A stretch of 64,000 nt of DNA from positions 20,014,893 to 20,078,892 of the forward strand of contig NC_066517.1 of NCBI RefSeq assembly GCF_024679095.1, read 5' to 3'. This stretch comes from Eriocheir sinensis. Taxonomy: Eukaryota; Arthropoda; Malacostraca; Decapoda; Varunidae. Below the pieces are notes generated by a model. The model was given only the letters and a program-made list of their open reading frames with translations. It ran no database searches and was not told where the DNA came from. The translations under genes were made by a program, and so were the position numbers. Below, one piece after another: positions 12,252-23,950 of this stretch (positions within the stretch are counted from its first letter, which is position 1; the number at the start of each line of letters is the position of its first letter).

Positions 12252-12461
12252 AGTGTTAATAGCACAAAAACTGTGCTTGATCGGCGCATGACCGTCCAAC
12301 ACCCCCCAACAATTTATATTATGCAACTAGGGGTCTAAAATGGAAAATGCTGAGGAGTAAAGATGGAGCCACTATAAACACTTGCCTGCGCCACAACGGG
12401 CTGGGGCCGACCATCAGGCCTTACTATGAAGGCCTACCGGAGCCACAGGCCAAGACGTAAA
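12252..12461 (-). repeat. Truncated inverted copy of the dispersed inverted-repeat family
   Basis: Reading the minus strand from 12461 gives TTACGTCTTGGCCTGTGG, CCGGTAGGCCTTCATAGT, GGTCGGCCCCAGCCCGTTGT, the AGTGTTTATAGTGG block and TAGACCCCTAGTTGCATA, as at 61761-61975. The distal half is missing and the copy ends in a poly-A run near 12245. Confidence 0.8.
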
Positions 12462-12499
12462 AAATTAATAAAGAAATAAATAAATAAATAAATAAATTT

Positions 12500-12620
12500 T
12501 TTTTTTTACAACAAAGGAGGCAGCTCAAGGGCACAAAAAAAAAGAAAACAATAAAAAAAAAAAAGCCCGCTACTCGCTGCTCCTAAAAAAGAAACAAAAG
12601 AGGTGGCCGAAAGCAAGGTC
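12500..12620 (-). repeat. A-rich short dispersed repeat
   Basis: Contains GGAGGCAGCTCAAGGGCAC, A-rich linkers and GCCCGCTACTCGCTGCTCCT. A partial relative (poly-T then AGGAGCAGC) lies near 51247-51275 in the opposite orientation. It resembles a short retroposed repeat; family not determined. Confidence 0.5.
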
Positions 12621-12622
12621 AG

Positions 12623-12625
<3 letters not shown>

Positions 12626-12719
<94 letters not shown>
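12626..12719. repeat. (TA)n microsatellite
   Basis: A 94 bp run of perfect TA. Confidence 0.95.
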
Positions 12720-12721
<2 letters not shown>

Positions 12722-12876
12722 GCCATGTTGTAGGGTTCATCAGGGCTAACAAATGCTATTATACACTGTCATGTCTACAATGCTGGGTAAGCCAGGAAAA
12801 CGACTTGATGAGAACAACAACAACAAGAAGATGGACAATCTGTTGATCGGCACCTGCGACGCTGATAAAAAATATA
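12720..12876 (-). repeat. Dispersed repeat shared with 61571-61733
   Basis: The minus strand carries TCGGCACCTG-type sequence for GACGCCGATCAACAGATT, GTCCATCTTCTTGTTGTTG, then TGTAGACATGACAGTGTATA, GTTAGCCCTGATGAACCCTA and CAACATGGCATTATA. The same blocks occur in order on the plus strand at 61571-61733. Both copies contain a short frame with KKMDNLLIG.CDADK. It may be a SINE or a fragment of a larger element. Confidence 0.7.
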
Positions 12877-12961
12877 GGGCGAAGGGCGTCCGTCTGATTT
12901 CATTTCCTTAGTACTTTTTTTTCTTTTTTCCCATGTTTGAATTGGTTTTTATTATTGTCTT

Positions 12962-12965
<4 letters not shown>

Positions 12966-13026
<61 letters not shown>
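12966..13026. repeat. (CT)n microsatellite
   Basis: A 61 bp perfect CT run followed by unique sequence. Confidence 0.95.
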
Positions 13027-13028
<2 letters not shown>

Positions 13029-14160
13029 CTCCGCTTGCCCGCTCCCGCCAATCTCACTACGTCACTTTCCTCCCCTTCGTCATCGCTCGTGTTTAGGCAG
13101 TCATGTCTTGTTGACTTTTGCCAGCGACAGGACCCGACCCTACTGACTACTTCACCTTCCTGGAGGTCTTGTTGGAGGAGGAGGAGGAGGAATAGGAGAT
13201 TGAGGAGGAAGATAATCAAGAGAAAGAAGAACAAGAAGAACAAAAACAAAACAAAAAAGAAGAAAAGATGAGGTAGAAAATATAAAATAAAAAGTGAAAG
13301 AAAATGAAAATGTAAACAAATCGAGAAAAAAAAAAGAAAACAGTAAAAAAAAAAAAAGAATGACATTGAATGACTCTTAAAACAGGCTTGGAGAGTGAGA
13401 TGGAAATACAAACTAAAGGGCGAAAAAAGTGCATATAGGGAGGGCAGAAAAAGACAAAAAAAAAAAAAAAAATCAAACGGTATATAAATGAAAAGGGAAA
13501 TCTTGAAGTCACTGAGGAGGAAAACATTTAATTAAAGAACCTTAGAGCACAGAAGAAAAATTAAGACAAAATACTTCTACTAAATCCTCTGCTTTTACTC
13601 AACAAAACGGGGAAGCAAAGTACCAGTGAAGTTGGGAGCATACTCTAGAGCTGCGCGTGGCCTCGGTGCTCAGCTCTGTCCCATTAAGAGTATAAATAGT
13701 TAAATCCTTGCATATCACCGCTAATTCACCTGCAGATCACCTCCCTTCCCTTCCTCACCTATTAACACATGCCTTTCTACCTTGCCCAGCACTTCAATAA
13801 CCAAAACTCATTATATACCTGTTCAGTTTAAATCCCCAGGCTCAGGTAACCACGACACCCCTTACCTGTCACCTTTCTACCCTTCCACACCTACCCAGTC
13901 GCATATTCCTAATTTCTCTCCGGCTAAATGATTCCCGAGTAAAGGCACTTGTCTGTAGCTTCGAAACTAACCATGGTGTGCTGTGGAATATACTCTCATT
14001 CTGATTCCAACTCAACCTAAACTAACCTAACCTAACCTGCCCTGATCGTGAGAGGGAATAAGCCTCCCCACTCAAGGTCAGATAGCCAGGACAGTCAATC
14101 GACTCTTTTTTTTCCTTCACCTGTTCTTCGCACTTACACCTAGATAGACCAAATAGACGT
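13027..14160. other. Intergenic stretch
   Basis: A-rich and purine-rich in its first half; three CCTAA telomere-like repeats lie near 14020-14037. No gene supported. Confidence 0.6.
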
Positions 14161-14682
14161 CTGCTTTCTCTTTATTTCTTCTTCTTCTTCTTTTTCTTCT
14201 TCTACTACTTATTTTTATTTTTTTCTACTTGTTTTTCTTTTTCTCTTTCATTTACTTTTTATTCGTCATCTCCGTCTTCTACTTATTTTTTTTTCTTCCT
14301 TCCCCTTCCTTCTCCTTCAACGTAGCCCTTCAGTACACTTTCGTTATACAAGGCAAAGGTGATCTAACCCCCTTCTTACGCAGTCTCCTCCCCTTCCTCC
14401 TCCTCCTCCTCCTCCTCCTCTCCCGTCACGTGGATGCTAAGTCACAGTACATATCACGAAGGATCCTTTTCCCAAGTCTTCCTTGTAATACTTGTTCTCC
14501 TTGTCCTCGTTCTCGTTCTCTCTTTCTCGTTTCCCTTTTCGTTTTCGTTTCCCTCTTCATCTTAATAATTATGCATCTATTTCGACCCCTCCTCCTCCTC
14601 CTATTTCCTGTTTTCTCTTTATTCGTACTGTTCTTTTTTCCTCCCCTTTCTATTCCTTGCTTTCTTTTAATTCCTTCACTTC

Positions 14683-14747
<65 letters not shown>

Positions 14748-14880
14748 ATTCACCATCATTCTCTTATACGTTCTTTTCATTCTTGCTCCCGTTTTCATTT
14801 TCCTTCTCTGCTTCCTGCATCGAATTCTCCTCCTCCTCCTCCTCCTCCTCCTTTAGCAGCTACTTGCAACGTCAGGGTTA
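14160..14880. repeat. Polypyrimidine tract with (CT)n core
   Basis: C/T-dominated sequence with (CCT)n near 14393-14420 and 14828-14855 and (CT)n at about 14690-14742. The long Leu/Phe/Ser frames here are low-complexity artefacts. Confidence 0.85.
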
Positions 14881-15021
14881 AATATCGGAAAGTAAATCAT
14901 CAGGTGTGTCATGATCGGTGTCTCAGGTAAGGTCAGCAAACTTACCTACCAGACCCATAAGAAAAGGTGACGAGGGAGAAATAAAGGAGGCGAAGGAAAT
15001 CAGGTGTGGTATATTTGTTTG

Positions 15022-15424
<403 letters not shown>

Positions 15425-16409
15425 TAAATAAAATGCATATAAAAGTAAAACAGATTAGAGTAACAGTCAACAAAACTTAATTAAGAGATAAAACTACGAA
15501 GGAAAATGGAATCAGGTGTTTGGCCGATTTTATTATACTCGCGTCTGTCTGGCTGCGTTAATCTTAGTGTTTTTGTCCCCTTTTCTATTATTTTCCTAAC
15601 TTTACTGTTACTGTCTGTTTTATTTTCATCTATATCTGCTCATCTAGTCTACATATTTTTTTTCCCTGGTACATCTCAATAATGATAATAACAATAACAA
15701 TAATAACAATGATAATAATAATAATAATAACAATAATAATAATGATGATGATTTTACCCAGAGCTTTATACATGACCGCGCAAGTAACAAAAAGAATTAA
15801 ACGCCATAATACCTGATATTTTGTAGGTATATATTGATTATGCAGGAAGTGAAGTTCGTCTAGTCTAGTCCGACGTCATCTCAGGATTATATATGACTTG
15901 TCGAATTAAGCGTTATATCGACGAATCAAAGAAATGTATATTGAAATTTTAGCTTTAATAACTTCATCTGACGTTTTGCTCTTCCCTATATTTGGAATAC
16001 TGATGTTAGAGTGTATGGGCATAAATTTTGAGTTAATACTATAAGGAGACTCCAACACTGCTGCACACACCCAGTTAATTACGTAAGGCTTCATTGGTGC
16101 TTAGAGTCACATACTTAAACATTTCAGGGCCCAAGTGCACACATTTGACAAGGCTTTGGTAGGAGACGTGGGTTTTTCATGAGTAGTCTTAAGACCCTGG
16201 TGGTAGTATGACGTTGCTTCCGTACCGTAAACGTGAAAAAAAAACTCTTAAGAGCCAGATTAATTTCCTTCTCGGCCTTTGGAAAAAGTTAATGTGCGAG
16301 GCGGAAGCGTCTGAGAATACCGGCTTTAGAATGAGACTGAACAATATTAGGTCGGTGCTGAAAGTATTGGCGAGGGGCAAATTTTCTTTATTTTTTGTTG
16401 GCTTGTCAT
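15425..16409. other. Intergenic stretch upstream of gene D
   Basis: A short impure AAT/ACA run near 15680-15745. No gene, element or promoter recognised before the D promoter block. Confidence 0.6.
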
Positions 16410-16483
16410 GTTTGTGTTGATAGAGTGAAGGCGGAGGAGCGAGGCGCCGCGGCCCTGAGACGAGGCCGCCGCCGGGTATAAAG
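16410..16483 (+). promoter_or_regulatory. Promoter block and TATA box of gene D
   Basis: TATAAAG at 16477-16483 lies 56 bp before the start. The upstream block (TGTTTGTGTTGATAGAGTG, AAGGCGGAGGAGCGAGGCGC, CGCGGCCCTGAGACGAGG) is conserved with the inverted B promoter at 8849-8925, which marks it as a shared proximal promoter of the B/D pair. Confidence 0.8.
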
Positions 16484-16532
16484 GACCGCGGCAGCCGACG
16501 GTGGCATGTTCCTCCCCGCCTCCAGCAGCGCC

Positions 16533-16641
16533 ATGACCAGCTCGGTGAGTCCCGCACAGCACACTCAGGCACCACCGCCACACGCCTTCCAGCAACACAC
16601 ACACACACACACACTACTGCCACACACCTCCCAGCACCAAT

Positions 16642-16691
<50 letters not shown>

Positions 16692-16712
16692 ACCGCCACA
16701 CGCGTCCCAGCA

Positions 16713-16753
<41 letters not shown>

Positions 16754-16812
16754 CACACCACTGCCACACACCTCCCAGCACCAAACACACACACACACAC
16801 ACCTCCCAGAAC

Positions 16813-16873
<61 letters not shown>

Positions 16874-16876
16874 ACA

Positions 16877-16949
<73 letters not shown>

Positions 16950-17065
16950 ACCGCCACACGCGTCCCAGCACCACACACACACACACACACACACACACAC
17001 CACTGCCACACACCTCCCAGCACCAAACACACACACACACACCACTGCCACACACCTCCCAGCAC

Positions 17066-17145
<80 letters not shown>

Positions 17146-17158
17146 CACACACCACCCC

Positions 17159-17193
<35 letters not shown>

Positions 17194-17213
17194 TGCCACA
17201 CACCTCCCAGCAC

Positions 17214-17253
<40 letters not shown>

Positions 17254-17275
17254 ACTGCCACACACCTCCCAGTAC

Positions 17276-17335
<60 letters not shown>

Positions 17336-17357
17336 ACTGCCACACACCTCCCAGCAC

Positions 17358-17424
<67 letters not shown>

Positions 17425-17510
17425 CCCAGCCCCAAACACAGACACCTTCCCTTCGAACCTTCGAACACCAAACGGACGCATCCTATTCAATACTTCAAAC
17501 AAACTGGCAG

Positions 17511-17584
<74 letters not shown>

Positions 17585-18207
17585 AACTCCTTACGTCAAC
17601 GTTCGCCGCAGGTTGTTGTCGCCGCCCTCGTGGTCGTCTTCGTGGCCCTGACTAGTGCCGCGCCCCAGCCTGAGGCTCTCCCTGGATTTGGAGGTGGCTT
17701 CCATGGCGGCAGCTTTGGCCTGGGTGGCTTCCATGGCGGCTTCGGCGGCGGCTTCATCGGCAGCGGGTTTGGCGGCTACCGCGGCAAGAGGAGCGCCGAG
17801 GCTGATGCTGAACCCGGCTTTAGGCACGGCGGCGGCTTTGGTCTAGGTGGCTTCCATGGCGGCTTCGGCGGCGGCTTTGGCGGCTACCGAGGAAAGAGGA
17901 GCGCCGAGGCTGACCCTGCACCCGGCTTTAGGCACGGCGGCGGCTTTGGCCACGGTGGCTTCGGTGGCGGTCATGGCGGCTTCAGCGGCGGATTCGGTGG
18001 ATACCGAGGCAAGAGGAGCGCCGAGGCTGACCCTGCACCCGGCTTTAGGCACGGCGGCGGCTTCGGCCATGGTAGCTTCCATGGCGGCTTCGGCGGCGGT
18101 TTCGGCGGCGGCTTCGGTGGATACCGCGGCAAGAGGAGCGCCGAGGCTGACCCTGCACCCGGATTTGGTCATGGCGGCTTCGGTGGCGGTCATGGCGGCT
18201 TCGGTGG

Positions 18208-18240
<33 letters not shown>

Positions 18241-18330
18241 TGGATACCGCGGCAAGAGGAGCGCCGAGGCTGACCCTGCACCCGGATTTGGTCATGGCGG
18301 CTTCGGTGGCGGTCATGGCGGCTTCGGTGG

Positions 18331-18363
<33 letters not shown>

Positions 18364-18616
18364 TGGATACCGCGGCAAGAGGAGCGCCGAGGCTGACCCT
18401 GCACCCGGATTTGGTCATGGCGGCTTCGGTGGCGGTCATGGCGGCTTCGGCGGCGGCTTCGGTGGCGGTCATGGCGGCTTCGGTGGATACCGTGGCAAAA
18501 GGAGCGCCGAGGCTGTTGCTGAACCTGGCTTCGCCCATGGCGGTGGCTTTGGCGGCTTCCATGGTGGTTTCGGCGGCTTCCGCGGAGGATTTGGCGGCTT
18601 TGGTTACGGCAAGTAA
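16533..18616 (+). CDS. Secreted Gly-rich multi-peptide prepropeptide, gene D
   Basis: Two exons: 16533-16544 (MTSS, then GTGAGT) and 17612-18616 after a CGTTCGCCGCAG acceptor. The join is phase 0 and gives 338 residues, the largest of the four. An in-frame ATG at 16506 would add nine residues; the inner ATG is preferred because it matches B and C. The signal peptide [16 protein letters not shown] precedes [10 protein letters not shown]. Seven GYRGKR sites follow; after them come SAEADAEP once, SAEADPAP five times and SAEAVAEP once. They separate [14 protein letters not shown] segments and the protein ends GFGYGK. The middle units (about 18120-18480) are nearly identical at DNA level (127 bp period), showing recent tandem expansion. 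Predicted products are a family of Gly/Phe/His-rich peptides with acidic N-termini and possible Arg-amide C-termini. Confidence 0.9.
16586..17432. repeat. Composite (CA)n/minisatellite array in the intron of gene D
   Basis: About ten copies of a CCACTGCCACACACCTCCCA plus GCACCAAA block are interleaved with CA runs of varied length. They make up most of the 1,067 bp intron. A related block occurs once or twice in the much shorter B intron, so the array grew by duplicating block plus CA run. Confidence 0.92.
17515..17581. repeat. (CT)n next to the 3' splice site of gene D
   Basis: A 67 bp CT run followed by CAACAACTCCTTACGTCAAC and the acceptor, paralogous to 9237-9321 in gene C. Confidence 0.95.
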
Positions 18617-18666
18617 GATGAACGATGTGCGGCCGTGACGGCCGAGATGTAGTGTGTAGGCGACAA

Positions 18667-18672
18667 AATAAA
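18667..18672 (+). terminator. Polyadenylation signal of gene D
   Basis: AATAAA lies 50 bp after the stop codon. Confidence 0.75.
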
Positions 18673-18820
18673 CTGTGCACAGACCCTGGACTTTGCCTTC
18701 TGCCTGTCCTCGCCTGGACGCAACGTTTGGGGAAGATTGGCGAAGAGGAAGGAGGCAGGGAGGAAGACAGGGAGGCCGTGAGGTGTGGGAAGACCACCAA
18801 GACCCTCCATAACTTCATCA

Positions 18821-18824
<4 letters not shown>

Positions 18825-18881
<57 letters not shown>

Positions 18882-18910
18882 CACACACACACACACACTC
18901 ACACACACAA
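18825..18910. repeat. (CT)n(CA)n microsatellite
   Basis: CT run passing into CA, 150 bp past gene D. Confidence 0.95.
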
Positions 18911-19177
18911 CCAGCGACAAGGGAACGTGAGCCCAGAGCGTTACCATTCCAGGTGAATGATAATCATGCTTAATAAAAATATGAGCCATTACAAGCTCGA
19001 TACAGTCCTGAAAAATAAAATGCAAAGAGATAACAACACACCAACGACAAGAAGAAAAAAAAAGCTGTACTTACATGCCCATGGAGATGGCGGTCCTGGC
19101 TAGTGGTGGCGGTGCTGGCTAGTGGTGGTGGTGGTGCTGGCTGGTGGTGGTGGTGGGTGTAGTTTTCCCGTGAAGTA

Positions 19178-19706
19178 CCCGTAGCCAGTTCTTCCTCGCC
19201 ACATCACTTATACCTCCATTTCACTTCACTTTCCTCGGCACTTATCGCATCACACAACGCACACCTATCCACTAACAACTCATAACGCACACTACTTTCA
19301 CTATGACACACGGCGGAACACTATATTCTTGTATACATCACCAATTATTATCGTCATTACTCCCTCCATTCCTCTTCTCACACACCCCACTTCCTTACTA
19401 ACCATTTCCCGCCTCACACACCTTAACAGTAATTATCAAAAGTTCATCACTTGGTGGCAGTAGTTTCCTCGCCACATCCCTTCCTCCTCCTCCACGTCAC
19501 TTCTCTTTCCTTGGCACTTAACGCATCACACAACGCACACTTATCCACTAACACCTCACATTACTTTCACTATGACACACGGTGGAACACTTTCATTGCA
19601 TAGATCACCAGTTATCGTTCTTAACCCCTCCATTCCTCTTCTCACACAGCTCACTTCTGTCCTCACCACTTCCCGCCTTCACAGTAATTATCAACACTTC
19701 ACCACG
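19178..19706. repeat. Tandem segmental duplication, two units of about 270 and 245 bp
   Basis: Unit 1 (about 19178-19447) and unit 2 (about 19470-19706) share CCTCGCCACATC, CGCATCACACAACGCACAC, TATCCACTAACA, CTTTCACTATGACACACGG, GGAACACT and CCTCCATTCCTCTTCTCACA in the same order. Unit 2 is shorter. No coding potential seen. Confidence 0.85.
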
Positions 19707-20305
19707 TGGGGTACTCTGCTATAACACACGACAGTACGCCATTTCTTAGCATATCAGCAACAAAACACCATCACAACAGCAAGCCGAGACCCAGATCAAG
19801 ACCTTCATGACCGCTGGTGCTGACGTGCTACATATTTTCGCCTTTTTCTCGCCTTTAAAAGCCTCGCTATGGGCAGGGACAAGAAGGCGGCACACACGAA
19901 GGGCAATAATCAGGTGGGCATGGAGAAACGGCCATAGGGGGCATGGGAGCGGCAAAAATAAGGGTGAGGTGAAAGGCATGGTCGGGAAGGGATGGTAACA
20001 CGAGTCGGTGAGTCAGCAGAAACCTCGTCGATCTTCACTTCATCACAAAACCATTTTCCGGGTAATGTCAAGCACTTTTACACGCCTCACAACGTTCACG
20101 GATGATCAAAGTAACCGCAGAATTTAACCTGGCACGCAGAAATGTTCCTTAACGCGGCACTGGAGCAATAATTGAACGTCATGTCGTTGTTGTTGTTTAC
20201 CGTCACGGCCGCCATGCTTCTGTCCGCTTGTCTTATCTCCTACTGCGGACGGACGTATATTATTTTATTTACTCAAGTCATCCCTCTCTCGTATGTTATG
20301 TACTT
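19707..20305. other. Intergenic stretch
   Basis: No gene, repeat array or element that I can support. Confidence 0.6.
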
Positions 20306-20856
20306 CAATTATTAGGGTCTTTCCGGTTATACGAACTATCGACTTTTTTTTTTTTTTTTTTTGCATTTTTCCAATGTATTTTTTTACGTAGAATCCGAAA
20401 ATAACATTGTTTTTTTGGAGAAATGGATAGATAAAAAGTTATTCAACTTTAAAGTTATTTATTTCCTATGCATTACTGAAGTTTAGGTTAGGTTAGGTTA
20501 GGTTAGGTTAGGTTAGGTTAGTTTATTGATATTTACTTACCTCTCTGAGATAATTGTTGAAATCGACTGCTGTATCCTTGTTGATTTCAGTCTCATCGTT
20601 GCAGTAATTACAGCTTGTGTAGTCATATTAACCTAAATAACGTGATTTTTTGACCTGAAAGAGAGGAAAAATGAAAGTTAGCATTTCTTCAGTATTACAT
20701 AGGGAATAAATAACTTTAAAGTTGAATAACTTTTTACCTATTGGTTTCTCCAAAAAAAATTGTCATTTTAGGATTCTACGGAAAAAAATACATTGAAAAA
20801 ATGTAAAAATACCCAAAAAATCGATAGCTCGTATAACCGGAAAGATCCAATTATTA
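20306..20856. mobile_element. Foldback MITE with long terminal inverted repeats and 9 bp target duplication
   Basis: Arms at 20315-20481 and 20688-20847 are inverted copies of each other, including TCTTTCCGGTTATACGA, the AAAAAGTTATTCAACTTTAA run with the following AGTTATTTATT, and TACTGAAG at the inner ends. Direct CAATTATTA copies flank the element at 20306-20314 and 20848-20856. The 206 bp spacer has no coding sequence but carries a TTAGG array abutting the left arm. A 9 bp duplication with long inverted repeats suggests a Mutator-like non-autonomous element. The family assignment is inference. Confidence 0.85.
20483..20521 (+). repeat. Interstitial (TTAGG)n telomere-type array
   Basis: Seven perfect TTAGG copies plus TTAG, the canonical arthropod telomere unit, located inside the foldback element spacer. 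Confidence 0.9.
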
Positions 20857-21150
20857 TTTAAGAGAATACGTAACTTTCTTTCGTTATCTCTTGTTGAACG
20901 AAATTCAGCGAGTCAGTTCATGCTAGCTTGTAAATCATGAAATCATCTCTTCACTCGTACTTTGTTTTTATTTTCCTTCATTTCATTTTTTTTTTTTACG
21001 GAAATCATTAAGCAATTTAAAGGACGAAGAAGAGAAGGAACGAAAAATTATTGGAGATTCTGATGCGAATGTTCGTTTTGAAAATAGAAAACTGATCCTT
21101 TTTAAGGGAGACCCAGCTAGTTTATCCGTGTCCCAAGTGTCGTATCCAAT

Positions 21151-21490
21151 ATCTATTTCTTTGCTGATTTCATCTCTCTTACAACAAAATTAGAACATAT
21201 ATAACAGGCCACGTCTAGAGAAAAGCTTATTATGGCCCAAAGATGCGTATCTCTCACAATTTGGAGGATTTCTCACAATGTTGTCCCTCCGTGGAAGATT
21301 AGCCTAAAACCGCTTTATCTATCTTTCTTTGCTAATTTCGTTCCTCTCACAACGAAATTAGAACGAAATAATATGTATCTTCTATAGAAAAGCTTATCAT
21401 GGTCCAAACACGCATATCTCGCGCAATTGGGGGAATTTCGCATATCATTTTCTGCCGTAGATTAACCTTAAGCATGAGGAGGGAACAATG
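21151..21490. repeat. Tandem segmental duplication, 168 bp period
   Basis: Two units share TTTCTTTGCT.ATTTC, TCTCACAACGAAATTAGAAC-type sequence, AGAAAAGCTTAT.ATGG, CCAAA..CGCATATCTC and GCAATT.GG. The shared order shows duplication of a segment; no gene seen. Confidence 0.8.
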
Positions 21491-21929
21491 GTGCCAGATC
21501 GTCGTAATCAGTGTCTTATTTACCCATTTCCGACCCAAAGCTGGCTCCTCCACCTCAATAACTAGATTAATTTATAGTTATCGATGAAATGGTTAACTAG
21601 TGATGTCTTATTGCAATATTTAAGTGTCAAAAACCGGTAAAAATACAATGTAGTGAATACGATTGTCTGGCAGCGTTGACCGTTGAGAAAGGGTAAACAA
21701 AACTGCCTCGAGGTGACGGCCATTTCATTTCTGTCATTTAAATATCCCAAATTTGTGTTACGGCAGCGTTGTGGCGTGCCAGGCGTGAGACAGGAACTAG
21801 TTGAATCATTCGTAGACGTGATGGAAGGTGTGTTAACGCTTGATATCAATTGGGAAGTGAAGATTTGAAAATGTGAGTGGTGGGTGAGGCGCATGGCCGG
21901 CTGGCTCTTATTATTACTGTTGGTGATAT

Positions 21930-22740
21930 ATTGGGAAATGGTGCTCTGCCGTGTGTTGTAGTAAAAGTGTCGACGGGATTAAGTACTTCTAAAGACTGTG
22001 AGTGGTCCTGCTAGATGGAAAGTGCTCAGGAAAGAAATGGCGTGGTTGAAAAGTGGTATACAAGAAAATGGTGTTCTGTCTTGCGTTATGGTGATAGTGT
22101 CTTACGGGATTAATTAACTACTCGTAAAGATTGTCAGTGGTCCTGCTAGACGGAAAATGCTAAGGGAAGAAATGGTGTGCTTGAGAATCCAGGAAGGGCG
22201 GGAAATGGAAGGTTGTTGGTGACTCGCTAGGAAATGCCCTGTGTTATAGTGAAAATGTCTACGGGATTAAGTACTCGTTAAGACTGTCAGTGGTCCTGCT
22301 AGACGGAAAATGCTAAGGGAAGAAATGGTGTGCTTGAGAATCCAGGAAGGGCGGGAAATGGAAGGTTGTTGGTGGCTCGCTAGGAAATGGCCTGTGTTAT
22401 TGAGAAAAAAATGTCTATGGGATTAAGTGCTCGTTAACACTGAGTGGTCGTGCAAGATGGGAAGTGCTAAGGGAAGAAAGGGCGTGGTTGGGAAGCGGGA
22501 AATGGAAGGTTGGTCGTAACGTGTTAGAAAACTGGTATAGTGCGTTATAGTGAGTGTCTTATGGGGTAAACTACTACTCGTAAAGACTGAACGGTCGTGC
22601 AAGACGGAAAATGCTAAGGAAAGAAATGGCGTGGTTTGAGAAGTGTGAACGATGGGAAATGGAAAGCTGTTGGCGGCACACGAGGAAATGGTGTCTAGCC
22701 GTGTGTTACAGTGAAGGTATAGTGCGGTGTTTGAAATGCC
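21930..22740. repeat. Degenerate tandem array, about five units of 130-165 bp
   Basis: Repeated blocks are GGGATTAAGTACTCGT, AAGACTGTCAGTGGTCCTGC, TAGACGGAAAATGCTAAGGG, AAGAAATGGTGTGCTTGAGA, GGGAAATGGAAGGTTGTTGG and AGGAAATGG..TGTGTTATAG. The two central copies (about 22080-22390) are nearly identical and the flanking ones more diverged. Confidence 0.85.
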
Positions 22741-22779
22741 TTGAGTGAATGAGTGCTTAGAAACGAAGTGACTGTCAGA

Positions 22780-23940
22780 AATGGGGAAAGGATCCATAAC
22801 ACCAACAACAACACCACTACAGGTATGTAAATTTATATGTACTGTGCATTTTTTTTTTCTCTGGTTTATTTGCGCTTTTCACCTATTTGCGATTTTCTTT
22901 TCTTTATTTCTAAAGGACTAGGTTAAGCGTTGTGTTCGGTTAAAATTTACTAGTAACCTAAAACGTAATTACATAGCCGATGGAAACAGAACCCATATGG
23001 GACTAGCATTAACCGAGGAGTCTAATAAAGAAATAGCCTAATTAGGTGGGGAACAGTGCGCCCTTGGCAACACAGGTTCAAGCGGGGGGTCCTACATAAC
23101 GAAAATCAAGTCAAATATAATACAGGTCACAGCCTGGCGCAGTGCTATTGGCATCCATTTGTGACGTATTACATTAATCTGGTCGAGTATCGCTGACAGT
23201 GTCTAACAGAAGTAGGAGCGATCAAGGTTCCTCAAGAATGGATGAACCTTGGGAGCGATAATACAAGTTAGTCTTGCTCTGACTCGTACACGGTTACTAA
23301 AAAAAAAAAAAAAAAAATCAAACATGCTCTGTAAATAATGAATTACCTCGACTAATGGGTTTTAGCATTATTTATACAGACTCAGAGTATCACTTTATTT
23401 ATACCAAAATAGCTTTGTTACCCTTTAAAACGCAAAACTTTATATAAAGGAATCGGGGAAGCACGTGTTCTAGTCCCCAGCAGACGACGCGGACCTAAGC
23501 AATCAGAATTTGCGGACGTGTAGTCTGTTTACTTATTGTATTTGTGAAAAATAACTGAATTACCTTTGGCAAATGACAAAGTGGACCGCAAGGCACAAAG
23601 AAGAGCCCAGATGATAGGAAATAGCAATACACACGTTTTCTGAGTGGCTAACGACATACTCAACCTTTGTCATTTGGCGTAATGGCCTACGAAGCACAAA
23701 GGCCAGGTAGAGGGATTTGAAAAAGTCTAGAAACGCGAACTAAGGGGAGGAATCAGTCTTTTCATATGTATGTGCGTTCGGTTTATTTCCTCGAGTTCTC
23801 GTGACGCGGCGAATATACCGTTAATGCGGGCAGGTGCAGCGACGCCGGATTGGAACGATTTTCTTCACTTTTTATTGCAAAGAAGAAAACGTTCGGGAAA
23901 GCTGCAAATCAACGGCCTGATGATGAAGGTATGACGTGGA
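22780..23940 (+). other. Stretch with two possible 5' splice sites, no confirmed gene
   Basis: ATGGGGAAAGG at 22779 runs open for 14 codons into CTACAG/GTATGT at 22821/22822. A second donor-like GATGAAG/GTATGA lies near 23929. Either could be a first exon of a plus-strand transcript, but no matching downstream exon is found in the window. Offered only as a possibility. Confidence 0.2.
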
Positions 23941-23950
23941 TTTTTTTAAC

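Noticed and set aside
14017..14038. CCTAA repeats as a telomere
   Set aside because: Only about three copies in single-copy-like sequence; too short to mean more than chance or an old insertion.
16506..16532. Upstream in-frame ATG of gene D as the true start
   Set aside because: The equivalent ATG in B is out of frame, and the inner ATG gives the four-codon exon conserved in all paralogues.
16189..17586. A 465-codon Cys-Val frame opposite gene D
   Set aside because: It is the (CA)n/(TG)n intron array read through, running antisense to a confirmed intron.
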